Part shown: piece after piece, positions 24,180 to 34,828 of the stretch
Position numbering within the stretch: position 1 is the first letter of the stretch
Layout of the letters: every line of letters starts with the position of its first letter
NCBI GenBank assembly: GCA_031761405.1
Contig: JASEVX010000172.1
Coordinates: 310,001-374,000, forward strand
Origin: Serripes groenlandicus
Lineage: Eukaryota > Mollusca > Bivalvia > Cardiida > Cardiidae
Length of the DNA stretch: 64,000 bases
Direction of reading: 5' to 3'
Position numbers and translations under genes: made by a program
The notes under the pieces: generated by a model
Database searches by the model: none
The model's input: only the letters and a program-made list of their open reading frames with translations
What the model was told of the DNA's origin: nothing

Positions 24180-24968
24180 TTATTGTTAAGGTACTTTATA
24201 TGAGGAATAAAAGTCAGTTTCGGATAGACCAAGGAATTTAAATTCAGACACAACGTCAATACGAGTGCCATCAAGTGTTAAATCAGAATATAGGTGGTGT
24301 TTACGAAGTTGACAAAAGTGCATACATTTGGTCTTGCTTTTAGAAAACTTAATTTAACCATTTTCGTTTGACCATTTTTGTAAATTATTCAAAACTTGTT
24401 TTAATTGTCTTTCTATTGTATGCATATTTTTTTATCTGTAACAAATACAGAAATCATCAACATATAAAAAGCATTCAACTCCAGGGTTAACAGATTTGAT
24501 AATGTTATTTATTTTAACACTAAAAAGTGTAACAGAAAGAATGTATCCCTGGGGAACACCCATTTCCTGTTCGTGTGGTTCAGAAAAAGTATCACAAACA
24601 CGAACTTTGAATTGACGGTCAGTTAAAAATGCAGAAATAAAATAAGCAAGGCGACCTCTTATGCCAAAAGCATAGAGGTCATTTATAATTCCATACTTCC
24701 AAGTCGTGTCATATGCACTTTCTAAGTCAAAGAAGACGGAGACTACATGCTCCTTTTTAATAAAAGCTTCACGGATAAAAGTTTCAAACCGGATCAAATG
24801 ATCCATTGTGCTTCTATGTTTACGAAAACCAGACTGGACAGTTGTGATGAGTTTGTGCTTTACAAGAAACCAAACAAGTCTGTCGTTCACCATTCTTTCC
24901 ATGGTTTTACATATACAGCTGGTTAAGGCTATAGGGCGATAATTCCCAGGATTAGTTGTATCTTTACC
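24180..24968 (-). pseudogene. LINE reverse transcriptase domain (broken)
   Basis: Catalytic motifs are readable in order: NYRPIALTS, FFDLESAYDTTW (motif A aspartate), MGVPQGYILSVTLF (motif B, usually GVPQGS) and YVDDF (motif C, usually YADD/FADD). The frame is open from the truncated start to 24,432. It then continues through stops at 24,432 and 24,354 with recognisable SKSKTKCMHF and EFKFLGL sequence. Bases are lost in the FLGL region (shift near 24,220), and another stop sits at 24,173. The reverse transcriptase is inactive as it stands. Confidence 0.88.
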
Positions 24969-24970
24969 AG

Positions 24971-24990
24971 CCGGCGACTAATAACTATAG
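24971..24990 (-). mobile_element. A3 terminus beyond LINE insertion
   Basis: CCGGCGACTAATAAC repeats the end of A3 seen at 22,468-22,479. It is the second target duplication of the LINE and restores the CTAAT terminus of the A family. Confidence 0.75.
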
Positions 24991-24999
24991 CACAGTGGC

Positions 25000-25105
25000 A
25001 AATGGAGAAATTGCTCATTATGCACAAGTTCTCATTTTGCAACAATATGTTCAAAAGTCGTCTGCTGCAGATGCATCAATATGCTTCTGCAAGTGGGAAA
25101 GGGTT
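25000..25105. mobile_element. TTAA-type MITE family D fragment
   Basis: Right half only: AAATTGCTCATTATG, CAAAAGTCGTCTGCTGCAGA, and a GTGGGAAAGGGTTA end. Confidence 0.7.
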
Positions 25106-25533
25106 ATATATCGAATTAAAATAATTTGAATGACATTTGCATCTGCCGCAATAAACGACCTTACACGAAAATTGAGATCATACAGACCAGGAAAAGCCTG
25201 CGCATGCGTGCATTCTTATTTTGGTCTACATCAATCACTTCTCATGAATTAAAACGTTGCAAAAATTACTTCATCAAATTCTAAGAACGAATAAAAAGCA
25301 AAGGTTATAACGGAAGTTACAGATATTCAGCGGGTTAAGGGTTACTTTAGTTGTCATTACCAATTATTTGATACATGATAGCACAACTAACTGATTGGTA
25401 GATACTGGATATAAATAATATGTTAGGATATGCATTATCGGTATTATCCTTTAAGAGTCAGCAGGCTTAATGTTCCATAAATAAAGAGAGTGTCCTCTGT
25501 TTGACCTTTAACCCGTGCCCTGATACAGACGAC

Positions 25534-25710
25534 TTAACCCTTTTCCTCATACGACAATTCTGCAGCAGACGACTTTGAACATATTTTGTCAAAACATAGA
25601 AAATATCCATTTCCAAACGTTTTGTGAAATTTCTTCTTTTGTCACTATGTTTTCAAAAAGCCGTCTGCTGCAGAGGCGTCAGAAAGCGTCTATATGAGGG
25701 AAAGGGTTAA
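25534..25710. mobile_element. TTAA-flanked MITE family D
   Basis: 177 bp from TTAA to TTAA, with ends TTAACCCTTTTCCTCATACG and GAGGGAAAGGGTTAA. Subterminal CTGCAGCAGACGACTTTGA is mirrored by GTCTGCTGCAG on the right. The core palindrome is largely lost in this copy. Confidence 0.85.
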
Positions 25711-26035
25711 AGACGTATCGGCGGCAGACGACTTAAATGTGTCCCTCTTCCGCAATGTTTCAACTATGTTATGCAGTATTCCAGACATTACAGTTTTTAC
25801 TCTTGAAATATCATGTCAGAGGAATGTATATTCACATTGTCCTTGTGTTAGTGTAATCTGTATACGTCACTGAACGATTCTGCTTGGTATGATTTGCATT
25901 TGAGCCGTAGTCGAGGAAACCCAACTTTGATGTAGACCAATTCAAAAAGCAAAACAGAGCGAAACAGTCGTTAGACCAAGTATACACGATTATCTTATTC
26001 CTAAATAGTCCAAAACAGTTACTTCGTCAAGGTAT

Positions 26036-26075
26036 TCACAGGAGAAAGTTGATGCAAGGCATCAATGCTGTCTGA
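26036..26075 (-). mobile_element. A-family terminal fragment
   Basis: GGAGAAAGTTGATGCAAGGC followed by ATCAATGCT matches the non-hairpin end of the A elements. The remainder of an element is not recognisable nearby. Confidence 0.6.
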
Positions 26076-26099
26076 AAGGACTCCGTTCACCAGTTCCCT

Positions 26100-26570
26100 T
26101 AAACAGACGCATATTGAAACATGTGCAGTAAACGACTTTTTAAACCATTGTGGCATAAGGAGAACATTCTCATAATGAGCAAGTTCTTCTTTTGCTGTAA
26201 TGGTTTCAACTTTATTGGATTATTATACTATCCATAGAAATTTCAATATCGATATATTTGCATATACATGTTTCAAAAGTCGTCTGTTGTCGAATTAAAT
26301 AGTACATGTAGGACTTAAATTGTACAGCATTTAAGAAAATCGGGCGCCAAGTAAACCAAATCATAAATTACATTCATTGACAGTTACTATGTTATGACAG
26401 AGACATATACATTTCTATATAGGTCTCTGGTTATGAATAAAATTATTGAATACACTTCAAAACATTGTGTAAAATGGAGAAGTTGGTCATCATGAGCCAT
26501 TCTTTCTTTTAGCTCAATGTGTTCAACATTCATTTACTGCAGATGCGTCTGCATGTGGCAAAGGGTGGTT
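26100..26570. mobile_element. Decayed family D MITE copies
   Basis: At least two degraded copies: GTAAACGACTTTTTAAACCATTGTGG with ATAATGAGCAAGTTC near 26,130-26,300, and GAAGTTGGTCATCATGAGCC with CTGCAGATGCGTCTGCATGT near 26,450-26,570. Their termini are too decayed to place exactly. Confidence 0.55.
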
Positions 26571-26830
26571 AAATTAATATTAAACAACATTTAAAAATCT
26601 GCAACATTTACACATGTTTACTCTTTGCTTGTCTAGTTGAAAATAGCTATTTATAGAATGGAACAATTACACACTGGTCACGTGATCAACCTATTTGTGA
26701 TCCATTAACCGGAAATTACATATTATTAGGAACCAGAATGTATTTATGATATCGTCGCAGCTACGAGAATTAATAAAAAACAAATACTTAAAATATTGGA
26801 AAATATATATTTCATTTTAAATAAACTACA

Positions 26831-28741
26831 AGACGAATTTTGATGCTAAGCATCAAAGACGCCGCGCATGATTCTGAAGCATGACTTAAGGGAAGCAGAT
26901 ACAGTTCAGTACATTTAAATAACCTGTGCAAACAGACAGGATGTAAATATTTAAAAAAAGAAAAAAAAAAGATGTGCCTTAATTGCTCACCTGGCTATCA
27001 TAGTCTATAATAAAAGGTTATTAACGTAGGGATTAGACGTTTTATATGCTACGATGGTGTGTTCCCGGAACGTCGACTCGATTTAATCCCTAGCTGGTCG
27101 GTAGAGCGGATCGGAGGGACCATTAGAGGATAATTATGTGACGGGCATTGCTTTATAAATATAAATAAGACGGATGCAGATTTTTAAATTTTATTTAAGC
27201 ATAAACAAGAAATATATACATGCGAAATTTTAAAACATTTGACAAAAGTGTAACCTATGATTAACAGGTATTGCTTTATAAATATAAATAAGACTGATGC
27301 TGATTTTTAAATTTTATTTATGTATAAACATGCAAAATTTAAATAAGTAAAATATTACGTCGCTTTGCTCTCTCCTGGCAAGAAGGAGTAGACAACTGGC
27401 ATCATTTTACCGGCAATCTGTACATGGATCGAATGGATCTGGTGGAAGAGGCTGGGGCATGTGCAGAACGTTCCGTCGCAGTAAAACGTGTTGGATGCGG
27501 CTAAGTGGTGGAGGTTCTCGGTTGTGGCGAAGGCAAGAATACGGTTGTTCTGGTCACCGTCGTCGAATAGTAGAAATATGTCACCAGTGGCTGTTTCAGT
27601 CCATTTGCCGTCTAAGAATATATCTGTCTTTGTCTTTGGAAGTGGGGTGTCTGTTTTCTGCGGGCTCGGTACAGCATGGACTTTGTGGAGTTGAAAGAAG
27701 GTATCTTTTCAAAAACTTCGCGGCAGGTGTCATCCCATTCGTTTCGGTGTCTCTGAGTTTCGTGAGCTCTTCTGTAAAAATTGTGGGAATTGGTCTAATT
27801 TCTTCTGCGCAGCGCCGGGATATCTTGCTCGTGATCTGTTTGGCAACGACGATCTATGTAAAATTCAGCATGTGAAATTTAGTCGTGAAAGGACAAGTTT
27901 AGTTCTCAAACCATTTTGTTTACCGTTTGCTTAACATTCACTGCAGCTATAATGTGTCATACAAGCTGAAGTTTCTTCATTTTTTTAAAAAAATACCGTT
28001 TTTAGAACTGCTATAACTAGATCAATTAGATAAACAAAAAACATAGGTGCTGAAATATTAACAGATATTGCCTCTAGTTACAAGTTAAGTATGACACAAG
28101 CTTTGGAAGGAGAGAGTGAAGTATATTCTCCTTCCAGTTTAGCAGAAGTAGGATAACAAAAACGGGAGTATATAAACAAAAAACACAAAGTAATTTTAAC
28201 AAGTTTAAAGATATTTATCATCAATATTGAGCATTTATGAAATTAAAAGAAAGAAATCACATGTATAGCCAACATATAGCAAAAATACAATGGTCTAAAT
28301 GAATAACTGTAACGGGAGGAACGTTTTGAGTTAAGAGATTCAACAGAAATAAATAGGAAAAATACGTTTACCTGAGCTTTGATCAATCGAGTAAACCAAA
28401 CAATTAAAAAGGCGTAGCGTAGGAAGTTTGGGGGAAAGTGAAATCCGTAAACCAAACTATAAAAAAAGCGTAGTCTAGGAAGTTAGGGAACAGTTATTAA
28501 ATACAAATTAAATGTGTCTAAAGTGTTGTAATAACGGTAGAAGACATTCGTATTTCGTATCGTATTGTTCTTAAATCAGTTAATACAATTTATTCTTCAT
28601 AATTTTTTTATTTTTTTTCAAACATATTACAACGTTTTTCTTAACAATAATAATGTTGGTTTCTCCCTTTTCGATTACGTCACCCCATGGTACAACATTA
28701 AAACCTATCCCATACTGACGCCGCGCTTCCACGCGGCGTCA
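26831..28741 (+). mobile_element. Hairpin-ended element B carrying MULE fragment
   Basis: The left end has TTTGATGC-TAA-GCATCAAA followed by GACGCCGCGC. The right end is a 9-bp-stem hairpin, GACGCCGCG-CTTCCA-CGCGGCGTC, at 28,717-28,740. Left-end hairpin, short inverted GACGCCGCG and right-end hairpin reproduce the A-family plan with different sequence, so it is probably another non-autonomous Helentron-like family. Inside are a partial 110-bp direct duplication (27,140-27,350), the MULE transposase fragment, and a diverged 65-bp duplication near 28,388-28,495. No second copy is present in the window, so the limits rest on end structure. Confidence 0.5.
27355..27900 (-). pseudogene. Mutator-like (MULE) transposase fragment
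   Basis: Minus-strand translation in three successive frames gives the N-terminal part of a MULE transposase domain: RRCAEEIRPIPTIFTEEL, then EWDDTCREVFEKIPSFNS with YRARRKQTP, then GKWTETATGDIFLLFDDGD, ENLHHLAASNTFYCDGTFCT, IHSIHVQIAGKMMPVVYSFL. CDGTF and VVYSFLP correspond to the conserved DGTF block (first catalytic aspartate) and the VPVVYALLP block of the family. Frameshifts occur near 27,650 and 27,740. A stop occurs at the 5' side (about 27,860) and the reading frame ends at 27,355 right after the ESKAT block, where homologues continue. Plus-strand open frames here are shadows. Confidence 0.82.
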
Positions 28742-29075
28742 ATAATTAAGTCTTTTTAGAATCAATTGTTACTGTATTTTAACCAATGCATTTACATTTA
28801 GTTTTTCCCAATAATAACTTATCCTATCATGAACAACTATCGTAAAGTTAAAATAACATCATATAGCGCGGTTCGTGATCGCACAATAAAGGCATGTAAT
28901 ATGATACAAATGAACAATGTGTGAGAGAAGTTTCCAAAAACGTTCTATGACTTATTGATGAACGATTCAGTTCAATTGTCGAAAGTTGATCTGAATCTTC
29001 ACATGTCCAAAGGGTGGTTTACCCGGCACCGCTGACATTGATACCACGCTTCAGGAAATGTACCCTTTAAACTGT

Positions 29076-29310
29076 TTAACCCTTTCCCTCATACGACAAT
29101 TCTGCAGCTGACGACTTTGAACATAATTCTGCAGCTGACGACTTTGAACATATTTTGTCAAATAATGGAAAATCTCTATAATTGAATGGATAACCTATGA
29201 CTAAAAGTGGAAAACATTGTAGCAAAAGGAGAAATTGCACGTTTTTATGTTTTCAAAAAGCCGTCTGCTGCAGAGACGTCAGAAAGCATATATATGAGGG
29301 AAAGGGTTAA
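29076..29310. mobile_element. TTAA-flanked MITE family D
   Basis: 235 bp from TTAACCCTTTCCCTCATACG to GAGGGAAAGGGTTAA. The CTGCAGCTGACGACTTTGAA block is directly duplicated on the left. Core GTAGCAAAAGGAGAAATTGC is kept, but its palindromic partner is shortened. Confidence 0.85.
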
Positions 29311-29484
29311 ATTAGGATAGCTCAAGATCATTGATTGGTTGCTTGATTCATCAATCTTCCTCCCGCATTATTCGTCTTTCATTTGTTGGTCCGAAAGCTA
29401 TCCTGATAGGAAATGGACGCAAAACAACTATTATATATACTATTGCTTGTCTTTTTAACTAAGCAATACATATTGTATACCAGT

Positions 29485-30137
29485 ATGTATTGTACCTATA
29501 CGGCTTTGACTTTGTTTGGATTAGTCAACAAATTGGAAATGTTAAGACATCTTTACTGTGCTTTAAGCAAAGGTTGATTGGTTGTAACACACAGAACTGG
29601 TTCGAAAATGTTAGAAACTCACCACGATGTGACACATATAAACATTTTAAATCTCTGATAAACCCAGAAAAATACTTATGTATAAATGTACAGTTTTATA
29701 TAAGAAAATCTTTATCGAGATTTCGATGTTCTAGCAATAAATTGTCTATTGAAACTGGACGGCATTAGGGGATTCCGAGAGAAGATCGCTTATGTCGAGT
29801 TTGACAATTTTGATATTAGAATTGTAGAAGATGAATTTTATGTATTCTTTAACTATTTTAAATACAGACAGGAAAGACAATTATTTATTTATGTATGGTA
29901 AAACGGAAGACAGGATTTCCAGATCTTTGTAAATCTTATGCGAAGTTTAAAAGATGACACAATAAAAAAAACATAGCTTTTTTCGTTAATGAAATAATGA
30001 TACACAAAGATAAAGAATTATCTTAAATCATATTTGTATAAGAAAACACAACTCAAATATTTGATGTTATTGTATATTGTATTAATGGCCGGATGCCTTT
30101 CTTTACAAATAACATTTTGAATTTGAATTTGAATTTG
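29485..30137 (+). pseudogene. LINE ORF2 C-terminus and 3' end
   Basis: The plus-strand frame reads NVKTSLLCFKQRLIGCNTQN, then HFKSLINPEKYLCINVQFYI and RFRCSSNKLSIETGRH, followed after one frame change by IVEDEFYVFFNY and KYRQERQLFIY. This is the post-RT C-terminal region of a CR1/L2-like LINE, where EDEFHFLL/VFF motifs are common. Stops at about 29,768 and 29,899 break it. The 3' end has GGCCGGATGCCTTTCTTTAC and a tail of TTGAA/TTTGAA repeats ending at 30,137. The left boundary is a guess, and whether it belongs to the same family as the LINE at 61,439 cannot be tested in this window. Confidence 0.75.
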
Positions 30138-30412
30138 TTAGTATAAAAAACATATAAAAAAAGGCTACTAGTAACACAACATAATTTATACAAACCCCCA
30201 AAGATATCTTCGTTTTCTTTGAACCCGGATTTCCCTTACATAAATGATTCAACATTGATCGCCCCTCAATATTATTTAAATTATTTCCAAAGGGACGTCT
30301 TCCAAGTTCACAAGAGGGACATGTGTTTGGATATTGTATACTCGTATCCTATACATGCTGTGTTGTAGTTGTTAACTTTGAGACCAAGAATAACGACACG
30401 TGCATTATTCGA

Positions 30413-30838
30413 GATCGAATCCGAGTTCGCGAACAATTGATCGAATCCCAATTCGAAAACAATTAATCGAATCCCAATTCGAGGACAATTGATCGAATCC
30501 CAGATCGAGTACAATTGATCGAATCCCAGATCGAGTACACTTGATCGAATCCCAGTTTGAGTAAAATGAATTGAATCTCACTTCGAACGAACAAATTGAT
30601 CGAATCCCAGATCAAGTGCAATTGATCGAATCCCAAATTGAGTACATTTGATCAAATCCCAGTTCGAGTACAATTGATCGAATCCCAGATCGATTACAAT
30701 TGATCGAATCCCTGTTCGAATACAATTGATCGAATCCCAGATCGAGTACAATCGATCGAATCCCAGTTCGAGAGCAATTGATCGAATCCCAGTTCGAGAA
30801 CAATTGATCGAATCCCAGTTCGAGAACAATTGATCTAT
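30413..30838. repeat. 26-bp satellite array
   Basis: About 16 copies of CAATTGATCGAATCCCAG plus TTCGAGTA or ATCGAGTA. Because 26 is not a multiple of three and no unit contains a stop in several frames, long minus-strand open frames appear with an 'IRSIVLELGFDQL' rhythm; they are not evidence of a protein. Confidence 0.95.
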
Positions 30839-30984
30839 ATCCCGGTACAAATCGGTTTGACTATTTCAATACTTTAAAGAGACAGTCTATCTGATGTTAG
30901 GTCTACACACTGAATAAGCCATAGCTCTTAGAATAGTTGTAAACATGAGTGTATTAAACAACCATGAAGTTTCAAAAGGGAAAT

Positions 30985-31112
30985 ATATTCATTGTTTGAG
31001 AAATATTGTGGCATAATGAGAAATTGTTCATATTCATTTAATTTCTCATTTTGCTACACTGTTTTCAAAGGTCGTCTGGCACCGGAGCGTCAAAAAGCGC
31101 CTGTATGAGGGA
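30985..31112. mobile_element. TTAA-type MITE family D fragment
   Basis: Contains ATTGTGGCATAATGAGAAAT, AAAGGTCGTCTGGCACCGG and GAGGGAAAGGGAT. The right TTAA is mutated and the left terminus is missing. Confidence 0.65.
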
Positions 31113-31223
31113 AAGGGATACTGTTATGTTTTGTGTAAATAAGTTACCGGGTATACTTATAACGTAGCCTTCCGTCGTCTGAAAGCAACCAGGGTATGCA
31201 CTGAGTAGACAGCACAGATGTGC

Positions 31224-31440
31224 AAGTAATTGAGTGTTAAAGCGTTCACCTCGGGTGCGAGAGTTTTTAAACATGGTTGTAACGACTGCCCTCATTGGCG
31301 CTCAGTGTTGCGGGGTTAGCATTACGACTAACTGGCTGGTGTCGGGATAACTGGACAAGTAGTACTGGTAACTAAACAATGAAACGCCGTGATATAACTG
31401 AACAAAAATTGAAAGCGGAGTAAAACACCAAACAATCTAT
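31224..31440 (+). mobile_element. SINE remnant
   Basis: A weak tRNA-like head (AATTGAGTGTTAAAGCG) precedes a body with ACTAACTGGCTGGTGTCGGG, CGTGATATAACTGAACAAA and GAAAGCGGAGTAAAACACC, ending in a CAAACAATC tail. A related piece is at 42,965-43,125. Confidence 0.55.
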
Positions 31441-31693
31441 CCCTAATTACCGAAATGTATACATTTTCTAGCTCAAGGCCCCTGCAACAATACACTTTAA
31501 TGCTTTGTGTCTGACTGGTAACGACTCTTAAAGATCTTATCGAGACAAAGATTATTTAAAAACACAATCCATTAACTAAGGCTTATTGAGAGAGATAATC
31601 CATTAACACTTTCCCTCATACAACTCAACGGAAGAGGATGACTTTGAATACATTCACAAAAATATTGAAAATTGACAATGCATTCATATATAT

Positions 31694-31870
31694 GAGCCGT
31701 TTCCACAAGAAACCAACATTATGGACTCTGCGTAATGTGTCGACCCATATCAGTTTGCGCATTCTGTGCATGCTAATCCGGGTCGACACATTCTGTCTGC
31801 ATGCTTAGGCTGATCCCGAGTTAATACTTTATGCAGAGTCCACACTGTTGGTTTTCTCGTGGAACGGTTC
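31694..31870. mobile_element. Palindromic MITE, family M, internally deleted
   Basis: Both ends are kept (GAGCCGTTTCCACAAG on the left, CTCGTGGAACGGTTC on the right). The central section between the two CAGCCT-type blocks is missing, giving about 177 bp instead of about 260. Confidence 0.8.
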
Positions 31871-31919
31871 AGAAGTTAGAATATAATGATTGCGCGGGTG
31901 CATCAGCACAAATACCTAA

Positions 31920-33663
31920 TTAGTCGCCGGGCAGAAGCCCGCGACTTCTATTTTTAGTAGGTCTTCGTAAATGACATGGGAGGGGGGATTATTATTAGAA
32001 AGAAACACATTTAGATGTCTTGAACATATTACAATTGCGTTTGTTTAAAAACACTAAGTAATGACACATATAAAATGAAATAAATATTCCGATGTTTTAG
32101 GTATTTTCAGTTTCTTTATTTTGACTCGCATTTATGTTTTTTTTTTTTACGAAGACAAAACAGTCCCTAATAGCTAGACTGATATACTTTATTTTACACT
32201 ATATACTACATGTAATGAAAAGGCTATAACTACAAACCTTTACGTCGCACAGTCTAATTTGTTTACATACGCGCACCTGCTTGCAGCAGACTGTAATGTG
32301 TAAATATCGAGATGAAAATGACGTCGAATATTCTCCTTTTAATGGCAATTTTAACTTACTGAATGTTATTTTCATGTTCAAAGAGATGTCTTGATTTGTG
32401 AAGAAGGCATTTTATAATGTTTATCCATGTATATCTAAAATATGAACTGTTTCTAAGCTAAAATTGTTGATCGCGTGACTCGCGAATACCAACTGCGTAG
32501 ATCAATCTCCTTTGCAGAGAGCCGCTCTTTACACTCACTTACAAATAGTAAATCATAGGTGATTTAATTTTTTTATTTGGTTCGAAACAAATGAAGAAAA
32601 GAACAAACCGAGATAAAACTGGTTTTAATAGAAATATTACTTTGAACGAACACTCTGCCTATAAAGAGAGTTTCAAGAACGACACCTCTGCGAATAAGAA
32701 AGAATCGGGTCTTTCGTACAAAATTATTTCGTCCTTGACAATTGTAAATGTGTCATTTAATTCCCTAAAGGCATATTGCTTCCGATCTGCATATTGTTAT
32801 ACATTATTGACACAAGGGCGCTCATCATGATATAATTTTAAAACATGAGTAGTTTGTTATTTTCATTATAATAAAGGAAGGAAAGAATTACAATAAATTA
32901 ACATGTTGTAGGGCTCAGTTTATGTTCGAAATTAAGTTTAAATTATACAACATTTTCTTTCATGTGATTTAACTGTTTAGTTGATATTATATTTCGAAGG
33001 TGGTCTAATTTATAAATATTGGACTACATTTCAACATTTGTTAAAGTATGATATAATTAGGATGCCAAGCTAATATCATTTTGAGAAAAAGAGAAAACTT
33101 ATGTCTTCAGCGATTTAACCCTTATCTCATTGTTTTACAAGTTGCAAAGGTGTCCACTGTTGACTTTAATAGGGGAAAGGTAAAATGACGTGCTATTGCA
33201 TGCAAATCCTAAATTGTCTGTTTTGTGGTTTTGTTGTTTTATTGAAAGATAATACAATTCAAATATTCTGACAAACATCTTGAAAAGTGTATTTGGAATT
33301 CACAAATCTTATAATTATTCCTTAATGCATGCACTGTATACATACTAAGACTAATGATTGGCACGATTACTCATTTCCATTACTGTTTATGATCAATAAT
33401 TAGTTGGTTGCGAGTATGGTCAAACCTACTTTGGAATGGAGATTGATCATAAACAATGAAATGTTTCAATTAACATTCAATTATCATTCACTTCGTTGAC
33501 AAAACAATGCAAGTTATGAAACATTTTCACTCGACCCCACCCCTGATGTTCCAATATGCCCCTCAGTTGATAACTGTTTATTCAACTACTATGATGTTAG
33601 TGTTATGCATAACTGCAGTATGGATTTCCGGCAACATTGATGCGTTGCATCAACTTTCTCTTG
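31920..33663 (+). mobile_element. Hairpin-ended element A2
   Basis: The longest A-family copy (1,744 bp). The hairpin at 31,923-31,945 has arms GTCGCCGGGC and GCCCGCGAC. The other terminus is CATTGATGC-GT-TGCATCA then ACTTTCTCTTGT. It retains the roughly 195-bp segment missing from A1, with a GATCATAAACA inverted pair near the right end. No coding sequence is seen: an open frame of 79 codons (32,591-32,830) matches an open but altered frame in A1 and has no recognisable domain. Confidence 0.65.
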
Positions 33664-33889
33664 TAACACATTTTATTAGGTCTTTGATCAGCACCAGTGC
33701 ATATATTGGTTGTGAAAAAACTTGCACATGCGCCGTGTTAATCGTCTTGATCGCGCATGTACCGTATTTTACCGTCAGCTCTCGGATATTTCCGTAGCAG
33801 TTTGTCACTAGACTGGTTCTCGTTCGAGTTTGCAATGGAATATTAAGATAAGTGAACCAGTCTATTTAAATGCGAGTAGTTTTTTTTTC

Positions 33890-34566
33890 GTGGCGATTGG
33901 TTTGACAATCGCCACAATGCTAACAGAAACAACAACGAAATAATTTAGATAATCAGTTTTGAACAGCCCGTTGACTTTTTATTCCTTACTGCAAACCAAT
34001 TAACTTACATCCGTTAAACAGCCAAATATATAGTTCTATGAGTGATGCAGAGACACGATTAATAATAATCATGTCAGTGCTACTTTGGTACCGGATTGAT
34101 ACTAAGATTTGAGATTTATTGAGATAATATCTACATTGAGTTAAATTATGTAAATATTATCTTTCTTCATGTTTGGGCAGATAATACATATCATTGCGTG
34201 TTCTATAAGGCGTCTGGAAATTCCCAAAGGTTCTATAATAGCTCGTGAGACTGGCTATCGATTGTTTTTAAATTTTAATATTATAAACGCTTTATGTTGT
34301 AGTTGTTGCAATATATGAAAGCGTGAGATGATAAGACTGGTTTACAAAGGTTTAAATGACACGATGTCATGCAGTGTACACGTCTGTACATTCTAGCGTC
34401 AATTAGCAAGCAATGCTGAAGGTGTAGCCGAATTGAGTTCGAGATCGAGCATTATCGTATATCGTATATATATTGAAAATCGCAAGGCCTACACCGAGAT
34501 ACTGCTTGTTACTTTGCAGGATTTTCTACACGATCGCCACTACTGTGCCATCGGCGCTTTGATTTA
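33890..34566 (-). mobile_element. Hairpin-ended element C1
   Basis: The left edge is a hairpin GTGGCGATTG-GTTTGA-CAATCGCCAC at 33,890-33,915. The right shared edge is GATCGCCACTACTGTGCCAT, GGCGCTTTGATTTA. A second copy (57,539-58,760) has the same left hairpin and the same right edge; similarity stops at both places, which defines the element. GGCGAT at both edges is reminiscent of the A and B plan. It has no coding capacity. Confidence 0.6.
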
Positions 34567-34639
34567 CAATTAAAATGTAAATTAAAACCATAGGTTTTTT
34601 GATAACATCCACCGCTGCCACCATTTGTTTCGTGTACCG

Positions 34640-34735
34640 GCGTCAAGCTACAGCGGGTCACCCATCCAGGTAATAAACGCGATGAACGTTGCTTAGCTTT
34701 ACACAAAGGTCAACTACTCTACCAACGTCGCTATA
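34640..34735 (-). mobile_element. 5S-rRNA-derived SINE or pseudogene
   Basis: The minus strand carries AAGCTAAGCAACGTT (5S A box) and ACCTGGATGGGTGACC (5S C box). The distance from the start of AAGC to the end of GACC is 44 nt, as in metazoan 5S rRNA, with an intermediate TTTATTA region where 5S has GTTAGTA. The 5' half of 5S is not recognisable. Either a 5S-promoter SINE (SINE3-like) or a 5' truncated 5S pseudogene; no SINE tail was found. Confidence 0.7.
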
Positions 34736-34740
34736 AACGC

Positions 34741-34828
34741 CGGCTTCCACAGGAAGGCTGTAGAAGTGATATGTACACCTCTGGCTTCCACAGGAAGGCT
34801 GTATAAGTGATATGTTTACATACACCTC
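34741..34828. repeat. Short tandem duplication
   Basis: GGCTTCCACAGGAAGGCTGT followed by A(G/T)AAGTGATATGT occurs twice, 43 bp apart. Each unit holds a small CTTCC/GGAAG inverted pair. Confidence 0.85.

Larger units (their letters stand above)
22480..24970 (-). mobile_element. 5'-truncated RT/RNase H LINE
   Basis: Non-LTR retrotransposon on the minus strand, flanked by 12-bp target duplications CCGGCGACTAAT at 22,468-22,479 and 24,971-24,982. The 5' truncation lies inside the reverse transcriptase domain, just upstream of GKDTTNPGNYRPIAL. The order is reverse transcriptase, connecting region, RNase H, C-terminal zinc-knuckle-like motif, 3' UTR of about 330 bp and a tail of CATT repeats. RNase H after RT and a short repeated tail fit the I/Nimb-like group, an inference without alignment. 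At least three in-frame stops (24,432; 24,354; 24,173) and two frameshifts show it is dead. Confidence 0.9.

Noticed and set aside
27459..27875. 138-codon plus-strand frame
   Set aside because: It is the antisense of the MULE transposase fragment, which has recognisable motifs on the minus strand.
30308..30850. Minus-strand frames rich in IRSIVLELGFDQL
   Set aside because: 26-bp satellite cycling through three frames without stops.
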